A stretch of DNA of 64,000 nucleotides from Flavobacterium bernardetii (GTDB lineage Bacteria > Bacteroidota > Bacteroidia > Flavobacteriales > Flavobacteriaceae). The notes below the pieces were generated by a model. It worked only from the letters and a program-made list of their open reading frames with translations, had not been told where the DNA came from and ran no database searches. This document shows positions 14,298-23,864 of the stretch, one piece after another. Positions within the stretch are counted from its first letter, which is position 1. Every line of letters starts with the position of its first letter. Made by a program: the position numbers and the translations under genes. The DNA is taken from contig NZ_JAANOQ010000001.1 in the NCBI RefSeq assembly GCF_011305415.1, forward strand, positions 1 to 64,000, written 5' to 3'.

Positions 14298-16583
14298 ATG
14301 TTACTACATCTAAGAAAAGTACTTCTATTATCAATAATTTTTTTTACAAAATTTGCGTTTGCTCAAAATACAAGTGGAAACTGGACAATTAAAGGACCAG
14401 TTTTATTTCCAACAGACATCTCTGGACAAATAAACGGAATTGGTAGAGTTAGTCAAATAAAATTTCATCCCACAGACAATCAAAAAATATATGCAGTTAG
14501 TGCTTCTGGTGGTTTATGGATAAGTAGTGATGCTGGTTCAAGTTGGATTAAGACATCTACAGATTTTCAGATTCCACAAGGAAGTTGTTCTGCAATTTGT
14601 GTAGATCCTACTAATGATAATATACTTTATTTATCTACAGGAGATGCTAATTATTATTCTGATGAATATGGTGTTTATAAAAGTAGTAATGGAGGGGTGA
14701 CATGGTCTATTTCAAATTCAGGAATTAGTAATCGTATGGCGCTTGAAATTCTTGTTTCCCCAAATAATAATAATACCATATTAGCTGCAACAACTGATGG
14801 AATATGGAAAAGCACTGATGCTGGTGCTACTTGGACTGTTAAAAAAAGTGGAGGTGCCTTTAAAGATATGGAATATAAACCAGGTTCAACAACAATAATT
14901 TATGCTGTTAACGATAACCAATTTTGGAGAAGTACTAATGATGGAGAAACATGGTCGCAAATTGCATCTGTAAATCCTGTTCCTGGAAATGGAGGAAGAA
15001 TCACTACTTCGGCTTCTAATAGTTCTGTTGTATATGTTGGTTTTGTGGGAAGTAATAATGATTCTGCGACAACATCAAAAGGAGGAATTATATATCAATC
15101 TACAGACTCAGGAGTAACTTTTACATTAAGAAAAGGAAATAACCAACCCAACCTAAATGGTTATGAACCAACTGAAAACGGACAAGGTAACTATAACTGG
15201 GATATTTTTGCAGATAGAATTAATGCAAATATAGTATATGCAGTAGGTCATGTAGTTTGGAAAAGTACGGATGCAGGAGTTACATGGTCGAAACTGACTA
15301 ACTGGTATGAGAATTGTCATACAGATATGCATCAAATAATAAGTTCTCCTTACGATAATACTAAGTTATATAATATTAATGATGGAGGTATTTTTTCAAG
15401 TACAGATGGAGGAAATAATTGGGTACAGAGTTCTAACGGTTTAAGTGCAACTGAAATTTATCATATGGGGCATAGTAAATTATCTCGAAATATTGTTACT
15501 GTAGGTACACAAGATAATGGGGAAATTTATTTAAATAACAATGCATGGTTTTGTAATCGTGGAGGAGATTGGGGATCTAAAGTGACATTTGATTACTCTA
15601 ATCCAAATATTGCATATTACCACGAAGATGCAACAAAAAAAGATCTTGTTCTAAATGATCCTGAGTCTTCATATGGAATCACATCTCCTAGTAATAATGA
15701 TAATTATGTTTTTACAGATCAGAATACTAGTTTTGGATTAGTAAGTCAAGGAGTTGAACTTAAAAAAACCATTAATCTTCTTACCGCTTCTCCTACTTGG
15801 ACTACTGTAAAAATATTTACAGGAACAATAAAAAGTGTTGCAGTCTCTCCAACAAATTTAAATGAAATATATGTTGTTCTTGATAATGGTCAAGTTCATT
15901 ATACTTCAAATGGAAGTGCTTTTGCGCAAGTTTCTACGGCACCTTCTGAAACAGATGTTTACAGTACAATAGTTGTTAATAAAAACAATACTAATATTGT
16001 TTATTTAACCTGTGGGAATAGAGTGTATCGTTCTATTAATAAGGCTATTAACTGGTCAGATATTTCAGGAACGCTCTCAAGTAGTAATATTCTCAATTTA
16101 ATTCATGATCCATATAAATCAGATGAAAGTTTTTATTTAACAACTCCATTTGGTGTGTATTACAGAAATAACACAATGACTGATTGGGCAAGTTTTTCTA
16201 CAGGATTGCCGGTTATTGCAAGGATTACTGATTTGTTTGGTTATTTTGATGGGACAAGTAATAGTGTAATTAGAGTTTCTTTTTATGGAAGAGGTGTTTG
16301 GGAAAGTGATTTGTATAATGTTTTTCTTTCAGCAGATGAATATGTAAATAGTATTGGAACAATTAGTGTTTATCCAAATCCAAGTACGGATATTATTACA
16401 GTTAACGTAACACAATCAGAACTTATAGATTCAAAAGCAGTATTATTTGATACTACGGGTAAACAGATAAAAGAAATATCAATTAAAGAGCCGATAACAT
16501 TATTAGATTTTTCAGGTTATGCTAAAGGAATATACTTGTTGAAGTTTAAAAACAATACAATCAAGAAAATCATAGTAAAATAA
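14298..16583 (+). CDS. BNR/sortilin-like repeat protein with type IX sorting domain
   Basis: The 761-residue protein has a signal peptide (MLLHLRKVLLLSIIFF to FAFAQ). It then has many BNR/VPS10-like repeats, each with an aspartate-box pattern such as SSDAGSSWIKT, KSSNGGVTWS, KSTDAGATWTV, RSTNDGETWSQ and KSTDAGVTWSK, which should form a beta-propeller. The last 80 or so residues are a type A sorting domain (YPNPSTDIITVNV and KGIYLLKFKNNTIKKIIVK). It is therefore a probable type IX secretion cargo that is cell-surface attached or released. The propeller resembles GH74/sialidase folds, but catalytic residues could not be assigned, so the ligand or enzyme activity is unknown. Confidence 0.88.
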   Translation: MLLHLRKVLLLSIIFFTKFAFAQNTSGNWTIKGPVLFPTDISGQINGIGRVSQIKFHPTDNQKIYAVSASGGLWISSDAGSSWIKTSTDFQIPQGSCSAICVDPTNDNILYLSTGDANYYSDEYGVYKSSNGGVTWSISNSGISNRMALEILVSPNNNNTILAATTDGIWKSTDAGATWTVKKSGGAFKDMEYKPGSTTIIYAVNDNQFWRSTNDGETWSQIASVNPVPGNGGRITTSASNSSVVYVGFVGSNNDSATTSKGGIIYQSTDSGVTFTLRKGNNQPNLNGYEPTENGQGNYNWDIFADRINANIVYAVGHVVWKSTDAGVTWSKLTNWYENCHTDMHQIISSPYDNTKLYNINDGGIFSSTDGGNNWVQSSNGLSATEIYHMGHSKLSRNIVTVGTQDNGEIYLNNNAWFCNRGGDWGSKVTFDYSNPNIAYYHEDATKKDLVLNDPESSYGITSPSNNDNYVFTDQNTSFGLVSQGVELKKTINLLTASPTWTTVKIFTGTIKSVAVSPTNLNEIYVVLDNGQVHYTSNGSAFAQVSTAPSETDVYSTIVVNKNNTNIVYLTCGNRVYRSINKAINWSDISGTLSSSNILNLIHDPYKSDESFYLTTPFGVYYRNNTMTDWASFSTGLPVIARITDLFGYFDGTSNSVIRVSFYGRGVWESDLYNVFLSADEYVNSIGTISVYPNPSTDIITVNVTQSELIDSKAVLFDTTGKQIKEISIKEPITLLDFSGYAKGIYLLKFKNNTIKKIIVK

Positions 16584-16608
16584 TTTTATTGATTTTCAAT
16601 ATTATAAA

Positions 16609-16640
16609 AAAGAGCAACCGAATACCGGTTGCTCTTTTTT
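16609..16640. terminator. Bidirectional terminator, cargo gene and murF
   Basis: AAAGAGCAACCG (16609-16620) pairs with CGGTTGCTCTTT (16626-16637) around a five-base loop, with A-run and T-run flanks. It serves the convergent genes on both sides. Confidence 0.88.
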
Positions 16641-17923
16641 TATAATAAATCTAAAGTTCTTTCTAAACTCATGCCACGTGAGCCCTTTATAAGTAAGAAA
16701 CTATTTTCTATTTTTTGATTTGGAAATGCAGATTGGAAAGTTTCAAAAGTTTCATAAAAATTCATATTTGTATTTGAATTTTTATGTGCGAAAAAATCCT
16801 TTCCAATAAAATGGAAGTTGATATCCTCTTGATTGAAACAAAATTCAATCAGTTTTTTGTGTTCGTCTGAACTTTCAATTCCTAATTCAAACATATCTCC
16901 TAAAATAGCTACTTTGTATTTTTCTTCTAACTGAAAGAAGTTAGTTAAAGCTGCGTTCATGCTGCTAGGATTCGCATTATAAGCATCCAAAATTATTTTG
17001 TTCGTATCCTTTTCTAATAATTGAGATCGATTGTTATTAGGAATATAATTTTCTAAACCAAATTTAATCTTATCATTTGTTATGCCAAAATGTTTTCCAA
17101 TTGTGATGGCTGCATTAATATTATTGGCATTATATAATCCAATTAAGTGCGATTGAATTGTCGTGTCTTCAAATTCAATTTTCAACATCGGATTGGTTTC
17201 TATTTTTGTAATGTTAACAAAATTAGCAGTATTGTTTATACCAAAAGTAATTCTGTTGATGTTTGTTGTTTTTTTATTTTGAATGGCATCATCTGAATTT
17301 ACAAAAACTGTTTTGTGGTGCGAAGATAAATATTCGTACAATTCACTTTTCCCTTTTATAACACCTTCAGTTCCACCGAATCCTTCTAAATGTGCTTTTC
17401 CGAAATTAGTAATGTAACCGAAATCAGGTTGGCAAATTCCGCAAAGCATTTCAATTTCTTTTTGATGATTGGCGCCCATTTCTACAATACCTATTTCTGT
17501 AGAAGAGTCAAAAGAAAGTAGCGTTAAAGGAACTCCAATATGGTTGTTTAAGTTTCCAATTGTAGCTTTGGTGTTAAGTTTTTGAGATAAAACAGCGTTG
17601 ATTAATTCTTTGGTTGTTGTTTTTCCGTTACTTCCAGTTAAACCAATTATAATAATTTTTAATTGATTTCTATGGTAGTTTGCTAATTGTTGCAAGGCAG
17701 TTAATGAATCTTTTACCAGAATAAATCTATCATCTATTTTGTATTCTGATTCATCAATAATTGCAAATTTAGCGCCATTTTCTAAAGCACTTAAAGCAAA
17801 CTTATTTCCGTTAAAGTTGTCGCCTTTAAGGGCAACAAATAAGTTGTCTGTGTTGATTTTTCTGTTGTCAGTTGCAATACCAGTGGTTTGCAAAAAGTTA
17901 TTGTAGATTTCTTTTATTTCCAT
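16640..17923 (-). CDS. murF: UDP-MurNAc-tripeptide-D-Ala-D-Ala ligase
   Basis: The 427-residue protein is a Mur ligase of the MurF type, which adds D-Ala-D-Ala to the UDP-MurNAc-tripeptide in the cytoplasm. The N-terminal domain has TDNRKINTDNLFVALKGDNFNG. The ATP site is GLTGSNGKTTTKELI near residue 105, followed by GNLNNHIGVPLTLL and VEMGANHQKEIE. The C-terminal part contains LDAYNANPSSMNAAL and ILGDMFELG. Length is normal. In flavobacteria murF commonly sits beside gldJ as here. A hairpin separates the two, so murF may depend on readthrough or on its own weak promoter. Confidence 0.95.
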   Translation of the reverse strand: MEIKEIYNNFLQTTGIATDNRKINTDNLFVALKGDNFNGNKFALSALENGAKFAIIDESEYKIDDRFILVKDSLTALQQLANYHRNQLKIIIIGLTGSNGKTTTKELINAVLSQKLNTKATIGNLNNHIGVPLTLLSFDSSTEIGIVEMGANHQKEIEMLCGICQPDFGYITNFGKAHLEGFGGTEGVIKGKSELYEYLSSHHKTVFVNSDDAIQNKKTTNINRITFGINNTANFVNITKIETNPMLKIEFEDTTIQSHLIGLYNANNINAAITIGKHFGITNDKIKFGLENYIPNNNRSQLLEKDTNKIILDAYNANPSSMNAALTNFFQLEEKYKVAILGDMFELGIESSDEHKKLIEFCFNQEDINFHFIGKDFFAHKNSNTNMNFYETFETFQSAFPNQKIENSFLLIKGSRGMSLERTLDLL

Positions 17924-17940
17924 ACTGCTAAAATAAAAAA

Positions 17941-17964
17941 AAGCCCTTTAAAATTAAAGGGCTT
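17941..17964 (-). terminator. Terminator after gldJ
   Basis: AAGCCCTTTAA (17941-17951) pairs with TTAAAGGGCTT (17954-17964). It is flanked by an A-run that gives a T-run on the minus strand, between gldJ and murF. Confidence 0.8.
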
Positions 17965-17987
17965 TTTTAAAAAATTTTGAAGAATTA

Positions 17988-19718
17988 TTATCCTTTTACG
18001 TTTCCTCTTGGAGTTTTCTTGTTAGATTTTGGTCCAACTTTAGACATTGCACATCTAAATCCAATGTAGTCAGTTGCCATATCTTGTGGGAAATATCTTC
18101 TTGAAGCTGGATCTAACCAGTAAGCTCTATCTCTCCATGATCCACCTTTGTATACTCTTACATTATCATCAACTAAAGTAGTTCTGTTGTCAGCCTTGTC
18201 AAATTGCTTAACTTGGTTTCCAGCACTATCTACAGAAATTTTATGTAATGGAGATTTGTACATTCTTTTGTTTGGATCATCTGCTTTATCTTTTTCTTCT
18301 TCAGAAGAACCAAAGTCAAAGTATCTTGTAGATTGTCTATCACCATCTCTGTAATTTTTGTTATCAGAAGTAGAGAAGTTTTGTCTTAAATATGTTTCAT
18401 TATCATCAACTGGAACTTGAGCAATAGATCCTGGGAAGTTTCTAGCCATTACTTTTCCGTTAGGTAAAGTGTCATATTTAATGTTGTCAACAGTAACCAT
18501 TTCTACAGTTCCGTCTTCACCAATTTTGTTTTTTGTATATACGTTACCTCTAAAGTAGTTGAAGTCATTTCCTTCATCATCAATAATAGGTCTGTAAACG
18601 TCTTGTACCCATTCAGCTACATTTCCACCCATATCGTATAAACCGAAATCGTTTGGAGGGTAAGCTTTTACGTAGTTTGTAATATCAGCACCGTCATCAG
18701 ACCATCCTGCGATTCCACCGTAATCTCCTTTACCTTGTTTAAAGTTAGCCAATTGATCTCCTCTTAATTGTCTTTTACCTGAACGAGTATATTGACCTTT
18801 CCATGGGTATTTCTTTTGACCTTTGTAAATATTGTATTCTCTGTTTCCTACTAAAGCTAACGCAGCATATTCCCATTCTGCTTCAGTTGGTAATCTGTAT
18901 TCTGGTAAGATTAAACCAGAACTTCTTTGAGCGTATACGTTTTTAGCTTCTGATGAACCTTCAGCAGCAGCACCATCTTTAGCAGGTCTTCTTCCGCTAC
19001 TTTTAGCTCCCATTGGTTTTTTTAATACAATTTCTTCATTACCAGCAAAAGTTTTTGATGGTGAGTTAATGTAAGATTCTGTATCGAAATTAGATTCAGC
19101 TGTTACGTCAGAACTAATTTTATTACCTTTTTTAAGGTAACCTTCTTTTTCAAGAATATTTTCGTTAACACGGTTTGTTCTCCATTCACAAAATTCAGTT
19201 GCCTGAATCCAGTTAACTCCAACTACTGGATAGTTAGCATAAGCTGGGTGTCTTAAATAGTTGTTAGTCATCGTTTCGTTATAACCTAAACGATTTCTCC
19301 ATACTAAAGTATCTGGAATAGTTCCGTTGTAAATATGCTTGTAATTATCTTCTGTCGGAGGATAAACAGATTTTACCCAGAATAAATATTCTGCATACAT
19401 CATGTTTGTAACCTCAGTTTCGTCCATAAAGAAAGATTGAACGTGTTGCTTAGTTGGACTGTTGTTCCAATCGTGCATAACGTCGTCTTCAACTTTTCCC
19501 ATTGTAAACGTACCACCTTCAATAGAAGTCATTCCAGGAGGAGTTTCTTGCTTTTTGAATTTTGTGTTATACTGGAAACCACCTTTTTTGTCGTTGATTT
19601 GCCATCCAGTTGCGCTAGAACCACCTTTAGTGCTTCCTTTTTTGCTACAGCTGGTAAAACCTATTGTTAAAGACAATGCTAATAACAATTTTAAAGTCAT
19701 AATTTTAGTAACTTTCAT
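17988..19718 (-). CDS. gldJ: Gliding motility lipoprotein GldJ
   Basis: The 576-residue protein begins with a lipoprotein signal ending in GFTSC. It contains an SUMF1/formylglycine-generating-enzyme-like domain (SIEGGTFTMGK near residue 65, EVTNMMYAEYLFW, GVNWIQATEFCEWRTNRVNE, LPTEAEWEYAA, DMGGNVAEWVQDVYR, VYKGGSWRDRAYWLDPASRRY and IGFRCAMS). GldJ is an outer-membrane lipoprotein essential for gliding and type IX function in Flavobacterium, and F. johnsoniae GldJ is of similar length. A second possible start is the Met 18 bases downstream. The gene is divergent from porU, the usual arrangement in this genus. Confidence 0.95.
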   Translation of the reverse strand: MKVTKIMTLKLLLALSLTIGFTSCSKKGSTKGGSSATGWQINDKKGGFQYNTKFKKQETPPGMTSIEGGTFTMGKVEDDVMHDWNNSPTKQHVQSFFMDETEVTNMMYAEYLFWVKSVYPPTEDNYKHIYNGTIPDTLVWRNRLGYNETMTNNYLRHPAYANYPVVGVNWIQATEFCEWRTNRVNENILEKEGYLKKGNKISSDVTAESNFDTESYINSPSKTFAGNEEIVLKKPMGAKSSGRRPAKDGAAAEGSSEAKNVYAQRSSGLILPEYRLPTEAEWEYAALALVGNREYNIYKGQKKYPWKGQYTRSGKRQLRGDQLANFKQGKGDYGGIAGWSDDGADITNYVKAYPPNDFGLYDMGGNVAEWVQDVYRPIIDDEGNDFNYFRGNVYTKNKIGEDGTVEMVTVDNIKYDTLPNGKVMARNFPGSIAQVPVDDNETYLRQNFSTSDNKNYRDGDRQSTRYFDFGSSEEEKDKADDPNKRMYKSPLHKISVDSAGNQVKQFDKADNRTTLVDDNVRVYKGGSWRDRAYWLDPASRRYFPQDMATDYIGFRCAMSKVGPKSNKKTPRGNVKG

Positions 19719-19745
19719 ACTTTTGTAGGTAATAATTTAAGTGCC

Positions 19746-19775
19746 GCAAGATAGTAATAAACCATTAATATGCAA
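19746..19775 (-). promoter_or_regulatory. Candidate gldJ promoter
   Basis: On the minus strand TTG (19773-19775) and TATCTTGC (19746-19753) are spaced by 19 bases. The -7 box departs from TAnnTTTG at its last two positions, but the spacing fits well. Confidence 0.5.
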
Positions 19776-19908
19776 CAAAAAAATAAAAAAAATTAAACAT
19801 TATATAAACTTGATGTAATACTAACGGATAAACGTGTTAAATATTGTATAAATTTATATAAATTTTTAATATTAACAATATTTTATTTTATTTTGCGTTA
19901 CTATGATA

Positions 19909-22900
19909 ATGAAAAAGAATTTATTTATACTGTTGTTTGCTTCGTTTATGAGCTTTGCTCAAAATTCGAAGGATTTTTCACTTGTTTGGACAAATAATTC
20001 CACATTTGTAATAGGTGAAATAAAATATAATTTACCGCAATTTGAAGCGGAGAATTTTGAGTTTGATGAGTCTAAGAAAACTATTAAATACTCTAATAGT
20101 ATTCATGTTGAAGGATTAGTTTCTGAAGGTGGCGCATCGCTTACTAATGTAGTTTATGAAACTATTGATGTCTCTTTATTAGGTGTTTTGAATCCATCTA
20201 AAATTAATTCAAAATTAGATTTTAAAACATTTTCATCTTTTGCAAGAGATAAACCTTATTTATCTTTTAGTTTTAATCCTATTGTCAAGGAAGGCTCAAG
20301 CTTTAAAAGGGTTAAGTCTTTTACACTAGAATATACAATTTCAAATTCAAATAAATCAATAAATACTGTAAATGCTATTCAGAATTCTGTATTAGCGAAT
20401 GGTAATTGGCATAGATTTTATGTTGAAAAATCAGGTGTTTATAAAATTAGTAAAGGTTTTTTACAAAGTTTAGGGGTAAATGTCGGCGTAGATCCAAGGA
20501 ATATTAAGATTTACGGAAACGGAGGTAGGATGTTACCTTTGTTAAATAGTATTCCATATCCAATTGATTTGGAAGAAAATGCTGTTCAATTTATTGGTGA
20601 AGATGATGGTGTTTTTAATGATGGTGATTATATTTTATTTTATGCCGAAGGTGTAGATACTTGGAATGAAGAAAGTTTAACTCATGTAAATCAATTTACA
20701 GATAAATCGTATTATTATGTAACGTCGTCGAGTTCTTCAGGAAAAAGAATGCAACCTTATACGGAGCCTGCTGTTGCAGCAACTTTATTGATGTCAAATT
20801 ACGATGGTTATCAATTTCATGAAGTTGATTTGGTAAATGCTGGTAAAATTGGAAGAAGATGGTTTGGTGAAAGTTTTAATGTTGTAGAAAATCAAAGTTT
20901 TAATTTCACTCTGCCTAATTATGTTACTGGTTCTGCAGTTGATTTTTCAGCAGATTTTGCGGCAGTTTCATTTGTTACAACTTCTTTTAAAGTGAAAGCC
21001 AATAATATTGAAATTGGAAACGTACCTATTAATGCGGCTTCTGGTTCTGCTTTAGGTTTTGAGAATATATTAAATACAACTTTTACACCAACAAGTAATT
21101 CAGTAAACATTAATTTAGAGTATAACAACAATGGTGTGCCTTCATCTAAAGGATATTTGGATTATATCATTTTAAAATATAATGCTGAATTAAAAGGGTA
21201 TGGTAAACAGTTTTTGTTTTCGAATGAATTAATAAAAACGAATGTTGGTGTTGGTCAATTTACAATTACTAATGCAACAAATATCAAATCGGTTTGGGAT
21301 GTAACAGATATGTATAATGCAACCAAATTAGATAACACACAAACAAGTATTTCTTTCAAATTACCTTTAGGACAAGAGAAAAAATTTGTAGTTGTTGATT
21401 ATTCAGACACGTATTCTCCATTAAAAGATGCTGATACAAATGTTGCAAATCAGAATTTAAAAGGGACAATTTTTAATAATAATCAGGGTGTTTTTCAGGA
21501 TATAGATTATTTAATTGTTACTCCATCAACTTTAGTTGCTCAAGCGGAAAGTTTGGCTAATTTTCACCGAAATAATTCAAATATGAATGTGAAAGTTGTA
21601 ACACTTTCCTCTATTTATAAAGAATTTGGTGGCGGAAAACAAGATGTTGCTGCTATTCGGAATTTTGTAAAATATGTTTATGATAATGCGTCAAGTACTT
21701 TAAATAGAGTGAAATATTTAAATTTATTTGGTGACGCTTCTTATGATTTTAAAAATAGAATTACTAATAATAATAACATAGTGCCTATTTTTCACGGATT
21801 TTATGTTTCGCAATCTTTGAGTTCTAATAATAGTAGTAATTTCTCTTTGTTTTCATCATTTATGTCCGATGATTTTTTTACACTAATGGACAATAATGAA
21901 GGTGATATGAATTCTTCAATAGATCATATGGATCTTGCGGTTGGTAGAATGTTGGTTTCTTCTAATGTTCAAGCTGCGGAAATGGTAAACAAAGTTAAAG
22001 AATATCATGATGAAAAATCATATAAAAGATGGCGTAATAATTTAGTGTATTATGCAGATGATCCTAATCCGTTTTTATCTGGAGATTGGTTCTTGCAAAG
22101 AGATTTAAATAATTTAGCAGATCAAGTTACAATTGCTAATCCATTCTTTAATACCAATAAAATTTTCACAGACGCTTACTCGCAGCAAGTAAGCGCGGGT
22201 GGACCAAGATATCCTTTAGCTAAGAAAGCGTTTATAGATGCAATTGAGCTGGGAGCTTTAGTTTTAAATTATTACGGTCACGGTAATGAAGAAAGTTTTG
22301 CGGTGGAACGTATTTTTGAAAAAGCAGATGCTCAAGTACTTAATAATAGATATAAATACCCTTTGTTTATTACTATAACATGCGAGTTTACGCGTTTTGA
22401 CGATCCAAATCGTCCAACAGGTGGTGAATATATGTATTGGAATAAGGCTGGTGGTGCAATTGCGCTTTTAGCAACAACAAGACAAATTGGACAGTCGTTA
22501 GGAATTCAATTAAACGAAGAAATTTATGCTAATTTGTTTACTATGGAAAATAATTCTTATTTATCCATTGCAGAAAGCTTACGTCGTTCTAAATTGGATG
22601 TTGGAGGTTCTAATAAAAGAGTGGTGTTTTATATTGGTGATCCAGCTTTAAAATTAGCCATTCCAAGACCAAAGGTTGTTCTTACTAAAGTAAATGGTCA
22701 AGATATTAACACTACAACACTTTCTTTACAAGCTTTGTCATTAGCCATTTTAACAGGTGAAGTTTTGGATGAAAACAATGCGTTGATAGGAAATTATAAT
22801 GGTGATTTAGCCGTTCAAGTTTATGATAAAAATTTGAACAGATTAACTTTAGATAATGATAACGCTTCGTTACCGCCATATAATCAACCAAAATTAAATT

Positions 22901-23772
22901 TTGCCACTTTAGGTGAAGTGATTTACAGAGGAAATGCTTCAGTTGTTAACGGTAAATTCGAATTTAGTTTCATCGTGCCACAAGATATTCAAATCCCTGT
23001 TGGTAATGCAAGAGTAAGTTTTTATGCGAAAAGCAGTAATCCAATTTTACAAGATCAAACCGGATATAATAGTCAGATTAAAGTAGGTGGAGTTAATATA
23101 GCTGCTCCATCAGATACCACACCACCAAAACTAAAATTGTATATGAATGATACTAATTTTGTAAATGGAGGAATTACAAACAAATCACCAATTTTCTTAG
23201 CCTTTTTGGAGGATGAAAATGGTATAAATACAGCTAGTGGTATTGGTCACGATATTGTGGCAATTTTAGACGGAAACGAAAATAATCCTTATATTTTAAA
23301 TGATTATTACGAAACAGAAACGGATAATTATAAAAAAGGAAAAGTCACTTATCCTTATAGAGATTTAGCTCCAGGTTTGCATACGATTTTGTTTAAAGCT
23401 TGGGATGTTTACAATAATTTAATAACCGCTGAAATTCAGTTTATTGTAATTGGAGATGGCGAATTGGAACTGGAACACGTGTTAAATTATCCAAATCCAT
23501 TTGTAAGTTATACGGAGTTTTGGTTCAATCATAATAGACCATTTGAATCTTTAGATGTGCAAGTGCAAATATTGACAATTACTGGTAAATTGGTAAAAAC
23601 TATTAATCAAACAATTGTAAATGAAGGGTTTAATTCTAGAGATGTAAAATGGGATGGGAAAGATGATTTTGGAGATAGAATTGGAAAAGGTGTTTATGTT
23701 TATAGATTAACTGTTAAATCATCCGTAACAGGTAAAACATCAGAAAAAATAGAAAAACTTGTTATCCTATAA
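19909..23772 (+). CDS. porU: Type IX secretion sortase PorU
   Basis: The product has 1287 residues from ATG 19909 (an in-frame ATG at 19903 would add two). It has a signal peptide (MKKNLFILLFASFMSFAQ). A gingipain-like C25 peptidase domain occupies roughly residues 510-930. The catalytic-type motifs are NYYGHGNEESF (histidine) and TCEFTRFDDPNRPTGGE (cysteine), about 35 residues apart. The end (YPNPFVSYTEFWF and GKGVYVYRLTVKS) resembles a sorting-domain beta fold, which PorU is known to retain. PorU cleaves sorting domains from cargo at the cell surface and joins cargo to anionic LPS in Porphyromonas. It is divergent from gldJ and followed by porV. Confidence 0.95.
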   Translation: MKKNLFILLFASFMSFAQNSKDFSLVWTNNSTFVIGEIKYNLPQFEAENFEFDESKKTIKYSNSIHVEGLVSEGGASLTNVVYETIDVSLLGVLNPSKINSKLDFKTFSSFARDKPYLSFSFNPIVKEGSSFKRVKSFTLEYTISNSNKSINTVNAIQNSVLANGNWHRFYVEKSGVYKISKGFLQSLGVNVGVDPRNIKIYGNGGRMLPLLNSIPYPIDLEENAVQFIGEDDGVFNDGDYILFYAEGVDTWNEESLTHVNQFTDKSYYYVTSSSSSGKRMQPYTEPAVAATLLMSNYDGYQFHEVDLVNAGKIGRRWFGESFNVVENQSFNFTLPNYVTGSAVDFSADFAAVSFVTTSFKVKANNIEIGNVPINAASGSALGFENILNTTFTPTSNSVNINLEYNNNGVPSSKGYLDYIILKYNAELKGYGKQFLFSNELIKTNVGVGQFTITNATNIKSVWDVTDMYNATKLDNTQTSISFKLPLGQEKKFVVVDYSDTYSPLKDADTNVANQNLKGTIFNNNQGVFQDIDYLIVTPSTLVAQAESLANFHRNNSNMNVKVVTLSSIYKEFGGGKQDVAAIRNFVKYVYDNASSTLNRVKYLNLFGDASYDFKNRITNNNNIVPIFHGFYVSQSLSSNNSSNFSLFSSFMSDDFFTLMDNNEGDMNSSIDHMDLAVGRMLVSSNVQAAEMVNKVKEYHDEKSYKRWRNNLVYYADDPNPFLSGDWFLQRDLNNLADQVTIANPFFNTNKIFTDAYSQQVSAGGPRYPLAKKAFIDAIELGALVLNYYGHGNEESFAVERIFEKADAQVLNNRYKYPLFITITCEFTRFDDPNRPTGGEYMYWNKAGGAIALLATTRQIGQSLGIQLNEEIYANLFTMENNSYLSIAESLRRSKLDVGGSNKRVVFYIGDPALKLAIPRPKVVLTKVNGQDINTTTLSLQALSLAILTGEVLDENNALIGNYNGDLAVQVYDKNLNRLTLDNDNASLPPYNQPKLNFATLGEVIYRGNASVVNGKFEFSFIVPQDIQIPVGNARVSFYAKSSNPILQDQTGYNSQIKVGGVNIAAPSDTTPPKLKLYMNDTNFVNGGITNKSPIFLAFLEDENGINTASGIGHDIVAILDGNENNPYILNDYYETETDNYKKGKVTYPYRDLAPGLHTILFKAWDVYNNLITAEIQFIVIGDGELELEHVLNYPNPFVSYTEFWFNHNRPFESLDVQVQILTITGKLVKTINQTIVNEGFNSRDVKWDGKDDFGDRIGKGVYVYRLTVKSSVTGKTSEKIEKLVIL

Positions 23773-23788
23773 AAAAAATGTATATTTG
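23759..23788 (+). promoter_or_regulatory. Promoter of porV
   Basis: TTG at 23759-23761 and TATATTTG at 23781-23788 are spaced by exactly 19 bases. It overlaps the last codons and stop of porU, so porV can be expressed on its own. Confidence 0.65.
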
Positions 23789-23864
23789 TCGGCTTACTAT
23801 AAAAATTAAAAAATATTGAAGCAAAATTACATCTGAAATAACTATTAATAACCAAAACCAACAG

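Noticed and set aside
13898..16583. Frameshift splitting one BNR gene into two.
   Set aside because: The second gene has its own complete signal peptide directly after its start, so the two frames are separate genes.
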